Shown piece after piece: positions 15,798 to 25,983 of a stretch of 64,000 nt of DNA (position 1 is the stretch's first letter; each line of letters opens with the position of its first letter). A program made the translations under genes and the position numbers. Below the pieces are notes generated by a model that saw only the letters and a program-made list of their open reading frames with translations, was not told where the DNA came from and made no database searches. The stretch comes from Gordonia neofelifaecis NRRL B-59395. Its GTDB lineage: Bacteria > Actinomycetota > Actinomycetes > Mycobacteriales > Mycobacteriaceae. The stretch spans positions 186,001 through 250,000 of the forward strand of contig NZ_AEUD01000002.1 of NCBI RefSeq assembly GCF_000192435.1, written 5' to 3'.

Positions 15798-17048
15798 GTG
15801 AGCTCTGATCTGAACGACGCCGTCGACCAGCCCGCCGCCGAGACCCGTTCGCGGCGCGTCGGGTGGGTGATCCTCGCCCTCGCGCTCGGTGGCTTCGGAA
15901 TCGGGACCACCGAGTTCGTCGCGATGGGCCTGTTGCCGAACATCGCCTCCGACCTGGGCATCACCGAGCCGACCGCAGGACACCTGATCTCCGCGTATGC
16001 GCTCGGTGTGGTGGTCGGCGCACCCCTCATCGCGGTGCTGGCCGCGCGCGTGTCACGCCGCACGCTACTGATCGGATTGATGATCGCGTTCACCGTGGGC
16101 AATGCGCTCAGCCTGGTGGCGCAGTCGTACCCGATGCTCATGGCGACTCGGTTCATCGCCGGTCTGCCGCACGGCGCGTACTTCGGCGTCGCCTCGCTGG
16201 TCGCTGCTCATCTGGCCGGTCCCGGCAAGCGCGCGCAGGCCGTCGGACAGGTGATGATGGGCCTCTCGGTGGCGAACGTCCTCGGCGTCCCCGTCGCCAC
16301 GTGGCTCGGCCAGTCGCTCGGCTGGCGGGTCGCGCTCGGTCTGGTGGTGGTGATCGGGGCGGTCACCGTGGTAGCGCTGTGGCGCGTGGTGCCCGACCTC
16401 CGGTCGATGCGCACCACGGATCCGCGGACCGAGCTCGGCGGGCTCCGGCACAGCCAGATCTGGCTGACGTTGCTGGTCGGCACGATCGGCTTCGGCGGGT
16501 TCTTCGCTTTCTACACCTACTTGAACACGGCGCTGACCTCGCTCGGCGGATTGTCGGAGAGCGCGGTCCCGATCGCGCTCATGCTGTTCGGCGCCGGCAT
16601 GGTCGCGGGCAACTTCCTCGGCGGGCGGCTCGCCGATCGGATGGGCGACCGCGCCATCGGCATCGGCATGGCGGGCGCCGCGGTGACGCTGGTGCTCTTC
16701 GCGCTGCTCGTCTCCACGGGATGGCCCGCGGTGATCGTGACCTTCTTCGTCGGCTGTGCGGGGTCGACCGCGATCCCCGGCCTGCAGACCCGCTTGATGG
16801 ACGTCGCGCACGATGCTCAGACGATCGCCGCGGCGCTCAATCACTCCGCGCTGAACGTGGCGAACGCCCTCGGTGCGTGGCTGGGCGGCCTGGTGATCGC
16901 GCAGGGGCTCGGGTACCGCGCTCCGTCGTTGGTTGGAGCGGGCCTCGCGCTGTGCGGCGTCGTGGTGCTGGGCATCGCGGTGCTGGCCGCGCGCAGGTCG
17001 GGTGCGACTCCACCGCAGCGCGAGGACCTGGTCGACCTCCCGTGCTGA
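15798..17048 (+). CDS. MFS transporter, DHA1 (AraJ/Bcr-like) efflux type
   Basis: 416 residues from GTG 15798, where a short polar N-terminus (VSSDLNDAVDQPAAETRSRR) meets the first helix. The frame is open back to 15681, but that part is Arg/Gly-rich and unlike the family. Twelve hydrophobic helices are visible. The first is GWVILALALGGFGIGTTEFV, whose GIGTTEF segment is typical of AraJ/YdhP-like sugar and drug efflux permeases. The loop 2-3 motif ARVSRRTLL and the helix-4 RFIAGLPHGAYFG are also conserved. It is a proton antiporter by family; the substrate is unknown. The gene is divergent from the symporter. Confidence 0.88.
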   Translation: MSSDLNDAVDQPAAETRSRRVGWVILALALGGFGIGTTEFVAMGLLPNIASDLGITEPTAGHLISAYALGVVVGAPLIAVLAARVSRRTLLIGLMIAFTVGNALSLVAQSYPMLMATRFIAGLPHGAYFGVASLVAAHLAGPGKRAQAVGQVMMGLSVANVLGVPVATWLGQSLGWRVALGLVVVIGAVTVVALWRVVPDLRSMRTTDPRTELGGLRHSQIWLTLLVGTIGFGGFFAFYTYLNTALTSLGGLSESAVPIALMLFGAGMVAGNFLGGRLADRMGDRAIGIGMAGAAVTLVLFALLVSTGWPAVIVTFFVGCAGSTAIPGLQTRLMDVAHDAQTIAAALNHSALNVANALGAWLGGLVIAQGLGYRAPSLVGAGLALCGVVVLGIAVLAARRSGATPPQREDLVDLPC

Positions 17049-17115
17049 TCGAGCCGACGACCGCCGTGGTCGTCGAGCGGCCGGGCTGTCGGAGGCGGCC
17101 GATAGGGTGTGGTCT

Positions 17116-17961
17116 GTGAGTACCTCCGCCTTCTCCGTCACCACGATCAACGTCAACGGCATCCGTGCCGCAGTGAAGCACCGTTCGGAAGAGAACCTCG
17201 GCATGCTGCCGTGGCTCGAGACCGCCGCACCGGACGTCGTGCTGATGCAGGAGGTCAGGGCGAGCGACGCACTGGCGCGCAAGGCATTGCAGCCCGCGCT
17301 CGACGCGGGGTGGCACTTCGTGCACACCGAGTCGGAGGCGAAGGGCCGCGCAGGCGTCGGCATTCTGTCGCGGCAGCAGCCGTCAGCGGTCCGCATCGGG
17401 TTCGGCAGTGAGGAGTTCGACGTCGCCGGCCGATACATCGAGGCGGATTTCGATATCGACGGCGACACCGTGACGGCGGCCAGCCTGTATCTACCGACCG
17501 GGGCCGCCCTGACCGAGAACGAGAAGGACGTCGAGAAGTATGAGGAGAAGCTGCGTTTCCTGACCGCTTTCGGACCCCATCTCGACAAACTGCTCGGGTC
17601 GGGTGGGCTGGCGGTGGTCGCAGGCGACTGGAACATCGCGCCCGACGAGCGGGACATCAAGAACTGGAAGGGCAACGTCAAGAACGCCGGCTTCCTCCCA
17701 CATGAGCGGGAGTGGGTCGCCGGGCTTCTCGAGGCCGGCTGGGTCGACCTGGCCCGGGCGCACCACGGCGACGTCGCCGGTCCGTACGCGTGGTGGTCGT
17801 GGCGCGGGAAGGCGTTCGACAACGACGCGGGCTGGCGCATCGACTACCACCTGGCGACGCCGGCGCTCGCCGAGCGTGCGCAGCGGACATGGGTCGACCG
17901 CGCCGACGCCTACCACCTGCGGTGGTCGGACCATGCGCCCGTGACGGCGGTGTTCGGCTGA
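17116..17961 (+). CDS. xthA: Exodeoxyribonuclease III (AP endonuclease)
   Basis: 281 residues from GTG 17116 (VSTSAFSVTTINVNGIRAAV). An exonuclease III-type repair enzyme of the EEP fold that cuts DNA at abasic sites and trims 3' ends. Motifs: TINVNGIRAA (Asn), LMQEVRA (metal-binding Glu), AASLYLPTG (replacing the usual YxPxG), VVAGDWNIAPDERDIKN (Asp-Asn pair), GWRIDYHLATP (Asp) and WSDHAPVTAVF (catalytic Asp-His). All active-site residues are present. It lies 67 bp after the MFS gene and may be independent of it. Confidence 0.94.
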   Translation: MSTSAFSVTTINVNGIRAAVKHRSEENLGMLPWLETAAPDVVLMQEVRASDALARKALQPALDAGWHFVHTESEAKGRAGVGILSRQQPSAVRIGFGSEEFDVAGRYIEADFDIDGDTVTAASLYLPTGAALTENEKDVEKYEEKLRFLTAFGPHLDKLLGSGGLAVVAGDWNIAPDERDIKNWKGNVKNAGFLPHEREWVAGLLEAGWVDLARAHHGDVAGPYAWWSWRGKAFDNDAGWRIDYHLATPALAERAQRTWVDRADAYHLRWSDHAPVTAVFG

Positions 17962-17988
17962 GGCCGCACCGGCGCCACGGGCCGATCC

Positions 17989-18681
17989 CTAGCTTCCGGC
18001 GCCGGACAGGATCCCGCTCACGACGCCGCTGACCACGTCGCTGATGATGCTATGGGTGGAACCGGAGCTCGACAGGTCGTCGCCGATGCTGCCGATCGCC
18101 TCACCCGGCGTCATCACTCGCGTGAGGAAGCACGCTTTCAGGTCGGGAAGACTTGCGCCGACGCCGACTGTTCCGGTGACGGTGATTCCGCCGCTGGTCA
18201 CGGGGAGTCCGGGAATGCTGGAGAGCGGCATGTCGTAGGTGAACGAGGCCTTCACCGGGTTGCTCGAGTTCACGAACCACCCGGAGTTCGCGACTTTCCA
18301 TCCGGTGCCGTCGGCCACCACGGGAACGGTCTCCTCTTTGAGTCCGCCGGCGAGGTGGAACGCGGTCACCTTCGCCGTCGGCTTGCCGAAGCCACTCGGC
18401 GGCGTGTCGGTGATCGAGTGAACATACGGATTCCCGATCCCCGAAGTCCCGATATCGATCTGGTACGTCACTTTGGCGAGCGCGCCTGCTGTCTCCTTGA
18501 CCGCCTTCGAGTAGCTGTGGGTGACGCCTGCGGGCGCGCTCTTGGTGGCACGGGAGGCGGGGTCGCAGCTCGCGGCGTTCGCTGCGCCGATCGTCTGCGG
18601 AGCGACGGCGGCCGCGCCGGACGCGATGAGCGCGGATACGGTCGCGGCGAGGACGAGGCGGGTGGCGGCGGAACGGGACAT
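17989..18681 (-). CDS. Secreted protein of unknown family (paralogue A)
   Basis: 230 residues with a clear Sec signal peptide: MSRSAATRLVLAATVSALIA followed by an A-rich region ending near NAASCDP. The mature part contains IGTSGIGNPYVHSITDTPPS, KPTAKVTAFHLAGGLKEE, WKVANSGWFVNSSNPVKASF and a closing PDLKACFLT. There are two cysteines, one at the mature N-terminus and one near residue 185, possibly disulfide-bonded. These blocks recur in the same order in the neighbouring gene at 18783-19532, so the two are tandem duplicates. The C-terminal Ser/Gly/Val tail (DVVSGVVSGILSGAGS) may be membrane-associated. I do not recognise the family. Being exported in a mycolic-acid bacterium, it may belong to the cell envelope. 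Confidence 0.8.
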   Translation of the reverse strand: MSRSAATRLVLAATVSALIASGAAAVAPQTIGAANAASCDPASRATKSAPAGVTHSYSKAVKETAGALAKVTYQIDIGTSGIGNPYVHSITDTPPSGFGKPTAKVTAFHLAGGLKEETVPVVADGTGWKVANSGWFVNSSNPVKASFTYDMPLSSIPGLPVTSGGITVTGTVGVGASLPDLKACFLTRVMTPGEAIGSIGDDLSSSGSTHSIISDVVSGVVSGILSGAGS

Positions 18682-18782
18682 GGGATCTCTGTTTCTGTTC
18701 GCGGTGTGGGTTTCTGGTCGCGCACGACGACCCGCCGCCCCGGAATCGGGACAGCGGGTCGTGGAGTGAGCTGGTCGGGGTA

Positions 18783-19532
18783 TCAGCCGCCGATGGCGCC
18801 GCCGATGATGGCGGGCACCAGGTCAGCGAGCGATCCGGTGCTGGACAGCTGTCCTTCGGACGAGCCCAGGCCGGCCGAGTCGAGGCTGCCGGTGATGGCC
18901 TCGCCTGCGTTCGGCGCGCGGACCGTGGTGCACGCGGTCAGATTCGGGAACTCCAAGTAGCCCAGAGGCGGCTTAGGGGTCGCCTGGAAGGCGGCGCCTC
19001 CGCTCTGAAGCTGCTTCCCGGCCATAATGCTGGCCGGGAGCTTGTAGGAGAACTCCGCCGTGAGGGCCTGGCCCGAGTAGACCGCCCAGCCGGTGTGGTT
19101 GATCTTCCAGCTGCGGCCGTCCTGCTTAACGTTCGCCGGGTCGATGACCTGCTCGTTGATGAGCTTGTCGAACGCTCCGCCGCCGCCGAGGATTCCGCCG
19201 ATCAGAGTGAAGGCCTTGACCTTGACGGTCGGCTTCACGTCCTTGAGTTCGGTCGGCGGAATGTCCCAAATTCCTTGGACGTACGGATTGCCGATGCTGC
19301 TGGTGCTCACGGAGAGCGAGTAGGTGGCTGTTCCGCTCTGAGCGGTCTGAGGTGCGACCGCCTTCTGGAAGCCGTAGTCGACGATCAGGGTCTTCTTGAC
19401 AGTCGATGACGACGTGCAGGTGGCCGCAGCGGCATCGCCGGCGAGTGCCGACGGGATGGCGACCAGGCCGGCGCCGGCGACGGCGACGGCCGCGGCAGCG
19501 ACGATGCTGCGTCGAAGGAGATTGAGGCGCAT
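18783..19532 (-). CDS. Secreted protein of unknown family (paralogue B)
   Basis: 249 residues from ATG 19532: MRLNLLRRSIVAAAAVAVAG is a classic signal peptide with cleavage near ALAGDAAA. The ORF is open upstream to 19760, but that segment is not signal-like. Blocks shared with the gene at 17989: STSSIGNPYVQGIWDIPPTE, KPTVKVKAFTLIGGILG, WKINHTGWAVYSGQALTAEF, SGGAAFQ and FPNLTACTTV; two cysteines sit at equivalent places. Both end in a Gly-rich hydrophobic tail (here PAIIGGAIGG). The copies are well diverged, so the duplication is old. They are 101 bp apart on the same strand and could form an operon, paralogue B first. Function unknown. Confidence 0.82.
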   Translation of the reverse strand: MRLNLLRRSIVAAAAVAVAGAGLVAIPSALAGDAAAATCTSSSTVKKTLIVDYGFQKAVAPQTAQSGTATYSLSVSTSSIGNPYVQGIWDIPPTELKDVKPTVKVKAFTLIGGILGGGGAFDKLINEQVIDPANVKQDGRSWKINHTGWAVYSGQALTAEFSYKLPASIMAGKQLQSGGAAFQATPKPPLGYLEFPNLTACTTVRAPNAGEAITGSLDSAGLGSSEGQLSSTGSLADLVPAIIGGAIGG

Positions 19533-19629
19533 GGTGTCGAGGCTCCGTTCGGGAGGGAAGGAGGGAGCCGGCCGGAGCCGGACGAAGCCTGAAACTAACA
19601 ACCAACGCGGGCGATCGGCCATCTGATAA

Positions 19630-20778
<1,149 letters not shown>

Positions 20779-20854
20779 ACCGGCGGCGATGACGGGGTAG
20801 GGTCCGAGCCATCGGCGCTGTCCGGGGGACAGGGCAGCTGGGACGAAGGGGAGC

Positions 20855-21916
20855 ATGGACCGCATCAAGGCGATCGTCGCCCGACTGAAGGCATGGTACG
20901 AGGATCTGGTCGCCCGCTGGGGGCTGCTGGCGCACGTGATCGCGACGCTCGACAGATACAACCATCGCCGCGGGAACGCCTACGCCGCGGCGATCAGTTT
21001 CATCGGAATCCTCTCGCTGGTGCCGGTGATGATGGTGTCGTTCGCGATCGCCGCGTTCGTTCTGGTGTGGAATCCGACGCTCCTGACCGACATCACCGAC
21101 GCGATCGTCGAGCACGTCCCGGGGGCACTCGGGGAGCAGCTGAATTCGGTGATCGATTCCGCGATTGCTTCGCGTAGGACGGTCGGAGTCATCGGTTTGA
21201 TTTCCGCGGCCCTGGCCGGAATCGGATGGATGACGTTGATGCGAAACGGTCTCACCGAGATGTGGGGCGGGCGGGTGAAGCGTAACGCGGTCCTGGCGAA
21301 GGTGTACGACCTCGGCACGTTCGCGGTGCTCGGACTGCTCTTCCTCACGACGATCGCGATGAACATCGTCTCCACCGGACCGCTCGGCCGGCAGATCCTG
21401 GAGTTCGTCGGGATCCCGGATAGCGGCGTCACGTCGTTCCTGTTGAAGGCGTCGTCGGTGATCATCGCGGTCTCGGCGACCTGGGTGCTGTTCATCGTGG
21501 TCCTCGCGTGGATGCCGAGGTGCGCGGTGTCGGTCCGGGCGATCGTGTGGCCAGCGCTCGGCACAGCGGTGATCTTCGAGATCCTCAAATCGGTGAGCAG
21601 CCTGTATCTGCAGAGTGTCCTGGGAAGCCCGGCGGGCACCGCGTTCGGTCCGATCATCGGCGTGATGGTGTTCGCCTACCTAGCCTCGCGGATCGTTCTC
21701 TACGCGGCCGCGTGGAGCGCCGCGGATCCGCGCAACGAGCAGTATCTGATCGTCGACGAGGTGGAGCCGCCCGCCGAGCCAGAACCGCAGACGGTCGTGC
21801 TGGCGCCGGTCTATGAAGCCGAGCCGGCGAAGCAGGCGCGCCGCTTGATGGCCGCAGCGGGCATCGGAGCCGCGGTCGCCGGCATCCTCGGTCGACGGCG
21901 CCGCGGGGATCGCTGA
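20855..21916 (+). CDS. YihY/BrkB family inner-membrane protein
   Basis: 353 residues, preceded by GAAGGGGAGC. The family signature RGNAYAAAISFIGILSLVP opens the first membrane segment (about residues 39-60). Five or six further hydrophobic helices follow, with the conserved GVIGLISAALAGIGWMTLMR and SPAGTAFGPIIGVMVFAYLA. The C-terminal 60 residues are cytoplasmic, rich in Pro/Glu then Arg. The old annotation of this family as ribonuclease BN is wrong; its function is not settled. The stop is 2 bp from the convergent dacB stop. Confidence 0.9.
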   Translation: MDRIKAIVARLKAWYEDLVARWGLLAHVIATLDRYNHRRGNAYAAAISFIGILSLVPVMMVSFAIAAFVLVWNPTLLTDITDAIVEHVPGALGEQLNSVIDSAIASRRTVGVIGLISAALAGIGWMTLMRNGLTEMWGGRVKRNAVLAKVYDLGTFAVLGLLFLTTIAMNIVSTGPLGRQILEFVGIPDSGVTSFLLKASSVIIAVSATWVLFIVVLAWMPRCAVSVRAIVWPALGTAVIFEILKSVSSLYLQSVLGSPAGTAFGPIIGVMVFAYLASRIVLYAAAWSAADPRNEQYLIVDEVEPPAEPEPQTVVLAPVYEAEPAKQARRLMAAAGIGAAVAGILGRRRRGDR

Positions 21917-21917
21917 C

Positions 21918-23174
21918 TCAGCGCGGCGACCGCCTTCGCCAGAGCACCGCGGCGGATGTCAGACAGACGGCGGCGAAGGCGATCAGGCCGATCGCCCACA
22001 CGGACAGCGGCGAGGCGTCGTCGTGCTCCAGGACCGCCTCGACATCGGAGTCGTGTTCCTCATGCGCTGACACCGCCAGCGTGCCCGCATCGACCGACTC
22101 GGGGGCGGCGAATCCGTAGTCGAACATGCGCTCGGCCTGCTGCGCGTACATGTTGTCCGCCTCGTTCAGGCCGTACATTTGGGTGATCACGATCCGCCGG
22201 CCGTTCCGTTCGGCCGCGCCGACGAACGTCTTCAGCGCGTCGTCGGTGTACCCGGTCTTGCCGCCGAGCATGCCGGGCCAGTCGTCGCGGAGCAGCGGAT
22301 TCGACGTGCCCATGGTCCAGGCGGGGTGGTCGACGTCGTCGGGCACGTCCGGTCGCTTCGGGTAGCCGGGGAAGGTGTAGTTCTTCATCGAGATCAACTG
22401 CCGGAACGTCGCGTTGCCCATCGCCTCCCGGAACAGAAGGGCGAGGTCGTAGGGCGAGGTCGACATGCCCGGTGCGTCGAGGCCGGACGGACTGGTCGCA
22501 CGTGTGTCCCGGGCGCCGAGCTCGGCGGCTTTCGCGTTCATCTTGGCCAGCGCCGCGTCGTGCCCGCCGAGCTGTCCGGCGAGAGCATTGGCGCAGTCGT
22601 TGCCGGAGACCACCACGAGACCGGACAGCAGATCGCGGACGGTGTAGTGCCCGCCCGGCCCCATGCCGCACGAGTCGCCCTCCATCGACCAGTCCTCGGG
22701 TGTCGCCTCCACCTGCTTGTCGAGGGGGAGTTCGTCGAGGGCGACGAGTGCGAGGAGCACTTTGATGGTGGACGCCGGCCGGTAGCGGCCGTGCGGGTCC
22801 TTCGCGGCGATCACGCGGCCCGAGTCGAGGTCGGCGATCAGCCAGCCCGCAGAGTTGAGACGCTCGGGGAGCGGGCCGGCCCCCGGATCGGCGACGACGC
22901 CGCATCCGCCGAGCCGGTCACCGCCCACGGGGCGGTCGGGCACGGGCAGGGGAGCGGGGGCGGTGGCGCCCGGCGCGACGGCCTCGGACTCGTCGACCGC
23001 AGGCGGTGTACCCGTCCGGTGCGGACAGGCATCGGTGTTCGGCGTCGTCAGCGGTGCGACGGGCGGAGTGACGGCGACCGCCGGGTCGGCGGATGCGGGT
23101 GCTGCGGACAACGCGACGATCACGCCGAGTGCGGCGAACACCGCCGCGGTGCGCTTGAAGACGGACATGCTCAT
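21918..23174 (-). CDS. dacB: D-alanyl-D-alanine carboxypeptidase (PBP, S11 family)
   Basis: 418 residues from ATG 23174. Signal peptide (MSMSVFKRTAAVFAALGVIV, then ALSAAPASADP), a Pro/Ala-rich linker, then an S11 penicillin-binding domain. Catalytic motifs: PASTIKVLLAL (SxxK), VVSGNDCANALA (SxN) and GGKTGYTD (KTG). A C-terminal helix (WAIGLIAFAAVCLTSAAVLW) with a basic end anchors it in the membrane. It trims the terminal D-Ala from peptidoglycan stem peptides outside the cell. The equivalent M. tuberculosis gene is dacB1 (Rv3330). ATG 23168 is an alternative start. Confidence 0.9.
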   Translation of the reverse strand: MSMSVFKRTAAVFAALGVIVALSAAPASADPAVAVTPPVAPLTTPNTDACPHRTGTPPAVDESEAVAPGATAPAPLPVPDRPVGGDRLGGCGVVADPGAGPLPERLNSAGWLIADLDSGRVIAAKDPHGRYRPASTIKVLLALVALDELPLDKQVEATPEDWSMEGDSCGMGPGGHYTVRDLLSGLVVVSGNDCANALAGQLGGHDAALAKMNAKAAELGARDTRATSPSGLDAPGMSTSPYDLALLFREAMGNATFRQLISMKNYTFPGYPKRPDVPDDVDHPAWTMGTSNPLLRDDWPGMLGGKTGYTDDALKTFVGAAERNGRRIVITQMYGLNEADNMYAQQAERMFDYGFAAPESVDAGTLAVSAHEEHDSDVEAVLEHDDASPLSVWAIGLIAFAAVCLTSAAVLWRRRSPR

Positions 23175-23234
23175 GACGAGGGTCACCCTACCGGTGCCAC
23201 CGTCGGGGGTTGCGTGCCCGTCCGGGTGGCTGGT

Positions 23235-23337
23235 GGTTTCGACTCGCTCCGCTCGCTCAACCCGCGGAGAGCGCTCGCTCTACCAGCGGAGATCGCACCC
23301 TTACCCGCTGGTTGAGCGAGCGGAGCGAGTCGAAACC
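23235..23337. repeat. REP-like inverted repeat pair
   Basis: Two 28-bp elements, GGTTTCGACTCGCTCCGCTC... (23235-23262) and its exact reverse complement (23310-23337), enclose about 47 bp that includes a second smaller repeat. GGTTTCGACTCGCTC / GAGCGAGTCGAAACC repeats are common dispersed REP-type elements in Gordonia and relatives. It lies between dacB and the sdh terminator, so it does not interrupt a gene. Confidence 0.85.
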
Positions 23338-23367
23338 GAGGCGACCGGGCAGCGAGGCGGGACAGAC

Positions 23368-23401
23368 GACGAGGCCCCCGGAAGAATCCGGGGGCCTCGT
23401 C
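23368..23401 (-). terminator. Strong terminator after the sdhCDAB operon
   Basis: A perfect 15-bp GC-rich stem, GACGAGGCCCCCGGA (23368-23382) with its complement (23387-23401), and an AGAA loop. It starts 27 bp downstream of the sdhB stop (23428) on the minus strand. No long U run follows, as usual for actinobacterial terminators. Confidence 0.85.
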
Positions 23402-23427
23402 GGGGCTGCAGAGAAAGGTCTGCTGAT

Positions 23428-24213
23428 CTAGCGGGCGAACATCAGGGCGCGCTTGACTTCCTGAATCGCCTGGGTCACCTGGATGCCGCGGGGGCATGCG
23501 TCGGTGCAGTTGAACGTGGTGCGGCAGCGCCACACGCCGTCGACGTCGTTGAGGATGTCGAGACGCTCGGCGGCACCCTCGTCACGGCTGTCGAAGATGA
23601 AGCGGTGCGCGTTCACGATCGCGGCCGGGCCGAAGTACGAGCCCTCGTTCCAGAACACCGGGCAGCTGGTGGTGCAGCATGCGCACAGGATGCACTTGGT
23701 GGTGTCGTCGAAGCGAGCGCGGTCGGCCTGGCTCTGGATGCGCTCGTACGTCGGCTCGTTGCCAGAGGTGATCAGGAACGGCTTGATCGCGCGGTACGCG
23801 TCGAAGAACGGCTCCATGTCGACCACGAGATCCTTCTCCACCGGGAGACCCTTGATGGGCTCGATGGTGATGGTGATCTCCTTGGACGAGTCCTTCGGCA
23901 GCAGGTCCTTCATCAGGAGCTTGCACGCCAGCCGGTTGGTGCCGTTGATCCGCATCGCGTCCGAGCCGCACACACCGTGGGCGCAGCTGCGACGGAAGGT
24001 CAGCGAGCCGTCCAGGTAGCCCTTCACGTACAGGAGCAGGTTGAGCAGACGGTCGGTCGGCAGCGCCGGCACGCGGAAGCTCTCGAAGCCCTGTGCGTCG
24101 GGATCCTCCGGGTTGAACCGGTAGATCTTGAGCGTGACCATCGTCGCCTCGGCCGGAACCGGAGGCAGCGGGGGCTCGTTGGTCGCCGGGGTGGATTCGA
24201 GTGTGGCAGTCAT
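23428..24213 (-). CDS. sdhB: Succinate dehydrogenase iron-sulfur subunit
   Basis: 261 residues. It carries electrons from the flavin of SdhA to the membrane quinone site. The three cluster-binding sets are intact: the [2Fe-2S] ligands in SCAHGVCGSDAM and LACK (about 80-105), the [4Fe-4S] motif CILCACCTTSCP (about 175-186), and [3Fe-4S]/[4Fe-4S] ligands in CRTTFNCTDACPRGIQV (about 228-244). The start overlaps the sdhA stop by one base (TGATG). It is the last gene of sdhC-D-A-B, matching M. tuberculosis Rv3316-Rv3319. Confidence 0.97.
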   Translation of the reverse strand: MTATLESTPATNEPPLPPVPAEATMVTLKIYRFNPEDPDAQGFESFRVPALPTDRLLNLLLYVKGYLDGSLTFRRSCAHGVCGSDAMRINGTNRLACKLLMKDLLPKDSSKEITITIEPIKGLPVEKDLVVDMEPFFDAYRAIKPFLITSGNEPTYERIQSQADRARFDDTTKCILCACCTTSCPVFWNEGSYFGPAAIVNAHRFIFDSRDEGAAERLDILNDVDGVWRCRTTFNCTDACPRGIQVTQAIQEVKRALMFAR

Positions 24214-25967
24214 CAGTACTTACGCTCCATCGGCTCGTAGCGGGTCTGGACGACGGGCTTGTAGTCGAGCTCGATGTCGGCGAGCAGGCCTTCGCCCTTC
24301 TTGTACGCCATGGTGTGCACCAGGTAGTCGGCGTCGTTCCGCTTCGGGAAGTCCTCGCGCGCGTGGCCGCCGCGCGACTCCTTGCGGTTGAGCGCACCGG
24401 CGACGGTGACCTCGGCCAGCTCGAGCAGGAAGCCCAGCTCGACGGCCTCGAGCAGGTCGCTGTTGAAGCGCTTGCCCTTGTCGTGCACGCGGATGTGGTT
24501 GTACCGCTCCTTCAGCGCACGGACGTCGGAGAGTGCCCGGTTCAGGGTCTCGTCGGTACGGAACACCGAGGCGTTGTTGTCCATGGTCTGCTGCAGTTCG
24601 GTGCGGATGTCGGCCACGCGCTCGTTGCCGTGCTCCGACAGCAGGCCGGCCAGCCAGCCGTCGACCATCTCGGTCGGGTTCTCGACAGGCTCGGTGAACT
24701 GCGTCTCGTTGGCGTACTCGGCCGCCGCGATGCCCGCACGACGTCCGAAGACGTTGATGTCGAGCAGCGAGTTGGTGCCGAGGCGGTTGGCGCCGTGGAC
24801 CGACACGCAGGCGCACTCGCCGGCCGCGAACAGGCCGTGGACGATCTGCTCGTTGTTGGCGAGCACCTGGCCGCGGACGTTGGTCGGGATGCCGCCCATC
24901 ACGTAGTGGCAGGTCGGGTACACCGGGACCAGCTCGGTGACCGGGTCGACGCCCAGGTAGGTGCGCGCGAACTCGGTGATGTCCGGGAGCTTCTCGTTGA
25001 GGACGTCCTCGCCGAGGTGGCGCACGTCGATGTAGACGTAGTCCTTGTTCGGTCCGGCGCCGCGGCCCTCGAGCACCTCGAGCACCATCGACCGGGCGAC
25101 GATGTCACGCGGAGCGAGGTCCTTGATGGTGGGGGCGTAGCGCTCCATGAAGCGCTCGCCGTCGGCGTTGCGGAGGATGCCGCCCTCGCCTCGGACCGCC
25201 TCGGAGATCAGGATGCCCAGGCCCGCGAGGCCTGTCGGATGGAACTGGTGGAACTCCATGTCCTCCAGCGGCAGACCCTTGCGGAAGATGATGCCCATGC
25301 CGTCACCGGTGAGGGTGTGCGCGTTGGACGTCGTCTTGTACATGCGGCCCGACCCGCCGGTGGCGAACACGATCGACTTCGCGTGGAAGACGTGGATCTC
25401 GCCGGTGGCCAGCTCGTAGGCGACGACACCGTTGGCGACGGGCTCGCCGTTCTCGTCGGTCGTCATGTTGACGTCGAGTGCGTAGAACTCGTTGAAGAAC
25501 TCGACGTTGTGCTTGACACAGTTCTGGTAGAGCGTCTGAAGGATCATGTGACCGGTGCGGTCGGCGGCGTAGCAGGCGCGGCGGACCGGGGCCTTGCCGT
25601 GGTCACGGGTGTGACCGCCGAAGCGACGCTGGTCGATGCGGCCTTCCGGGGTGCGGTTGAACGGCAGACCCATCTTCTCCAGGTCCAGCACCGCGTCGAT
25701 GGCCTCCTTGGCCATGATCTCCGCGGCGTCCTGGTCGACGATGTAGTCGCCGCCCTTGACCGTGTCGAAGGTGTGCCACTCCCAGTTGTCCTCTTCGACG
25801 TTCGCGAGGGCGGCGCACATGCCGCCCTGGGCTGCGCCGGTGTGGGAGCGGGTGGGGTAGAGCTTGGTCAGGACTGCGGTGCGGGCCTTGGGCGCGGCTT
25901 CGATGGCAGCGCGCATACCGGCGCCGCCGGCGCCGATGATGACCACGTCATAGCGGTGTTCCTGCAT
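24213..25967 (-). CDS. sdhA: Succinate dehydrogenase flavoprotein subunit
   Basis: 584 residues, the normal length for the sdhCDAB-type enzyme. FAD-binding GxGxxG (YDVVIIGAGGAGMRAAIEA, residues 6-24), the covalent-FAD histidine in PTRSHTGAAQGG (about 44), and active-site segments FHQFHPTG, REHG-type RACYAADRTGH and GANRLGTNSLLD are visible. It oxidises succinate to fumarate in the TCA cycle and respiration. It is co-transcribed with sdhC and sdhD upstream and sdhB downstream. Confidence 0.97.
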   Translation of the reverse strand: MQEHRYDVVIIGAGGAGMRAAIEAAPKARTAVLTKLYPTRSHTGAAQGGMCAALANVEEDNWEWHTFDTVKGGDYIVDQDAAEIMAKEAIDAVLDLEKMGLPFNRTPEGRIDQRRFGGHTRDHGKAPVRRACYAADRTGHMILQTLYQNCVKHNVEFFNEFYALDVNMTTDENGEPVANGVVAYELATGEIHVFHAKSIVFATGGSGRMYKTTSNAHTLTGDGMGIIFRKGLPLEDMEFHQFHPTGLAGLGILISEAVRGEGGILRNADGERFMERYAPTIKDLAPRDIVARSMVLEVLEGRGAGPNKDYVYIDVRHLGEDVLNEKLPDITEFARTYLGVDPVTELVPVYPTCHYVMGGIPTNVRGQVLANNEQIVHGLFAAGECACVSVHGANRLGTNSLLDINVFGRRAGIAAAEYANETQFTEPVENPTEMVDGWLAGLLSEHGNERVADIRTELQQTMDNNASVFRTDETLNRALSDVRALKERYNHIRVHDKGKRFNSDLLEAVELGFLLELAEVTVAGALNRKESRGGHAREDFPKRNDADYLVHTMAYKKGEGLLADIELDYKPVVQTRYEPMERKY

Positions 25968-25983
25968 GGGTTTCTAGTACTCC

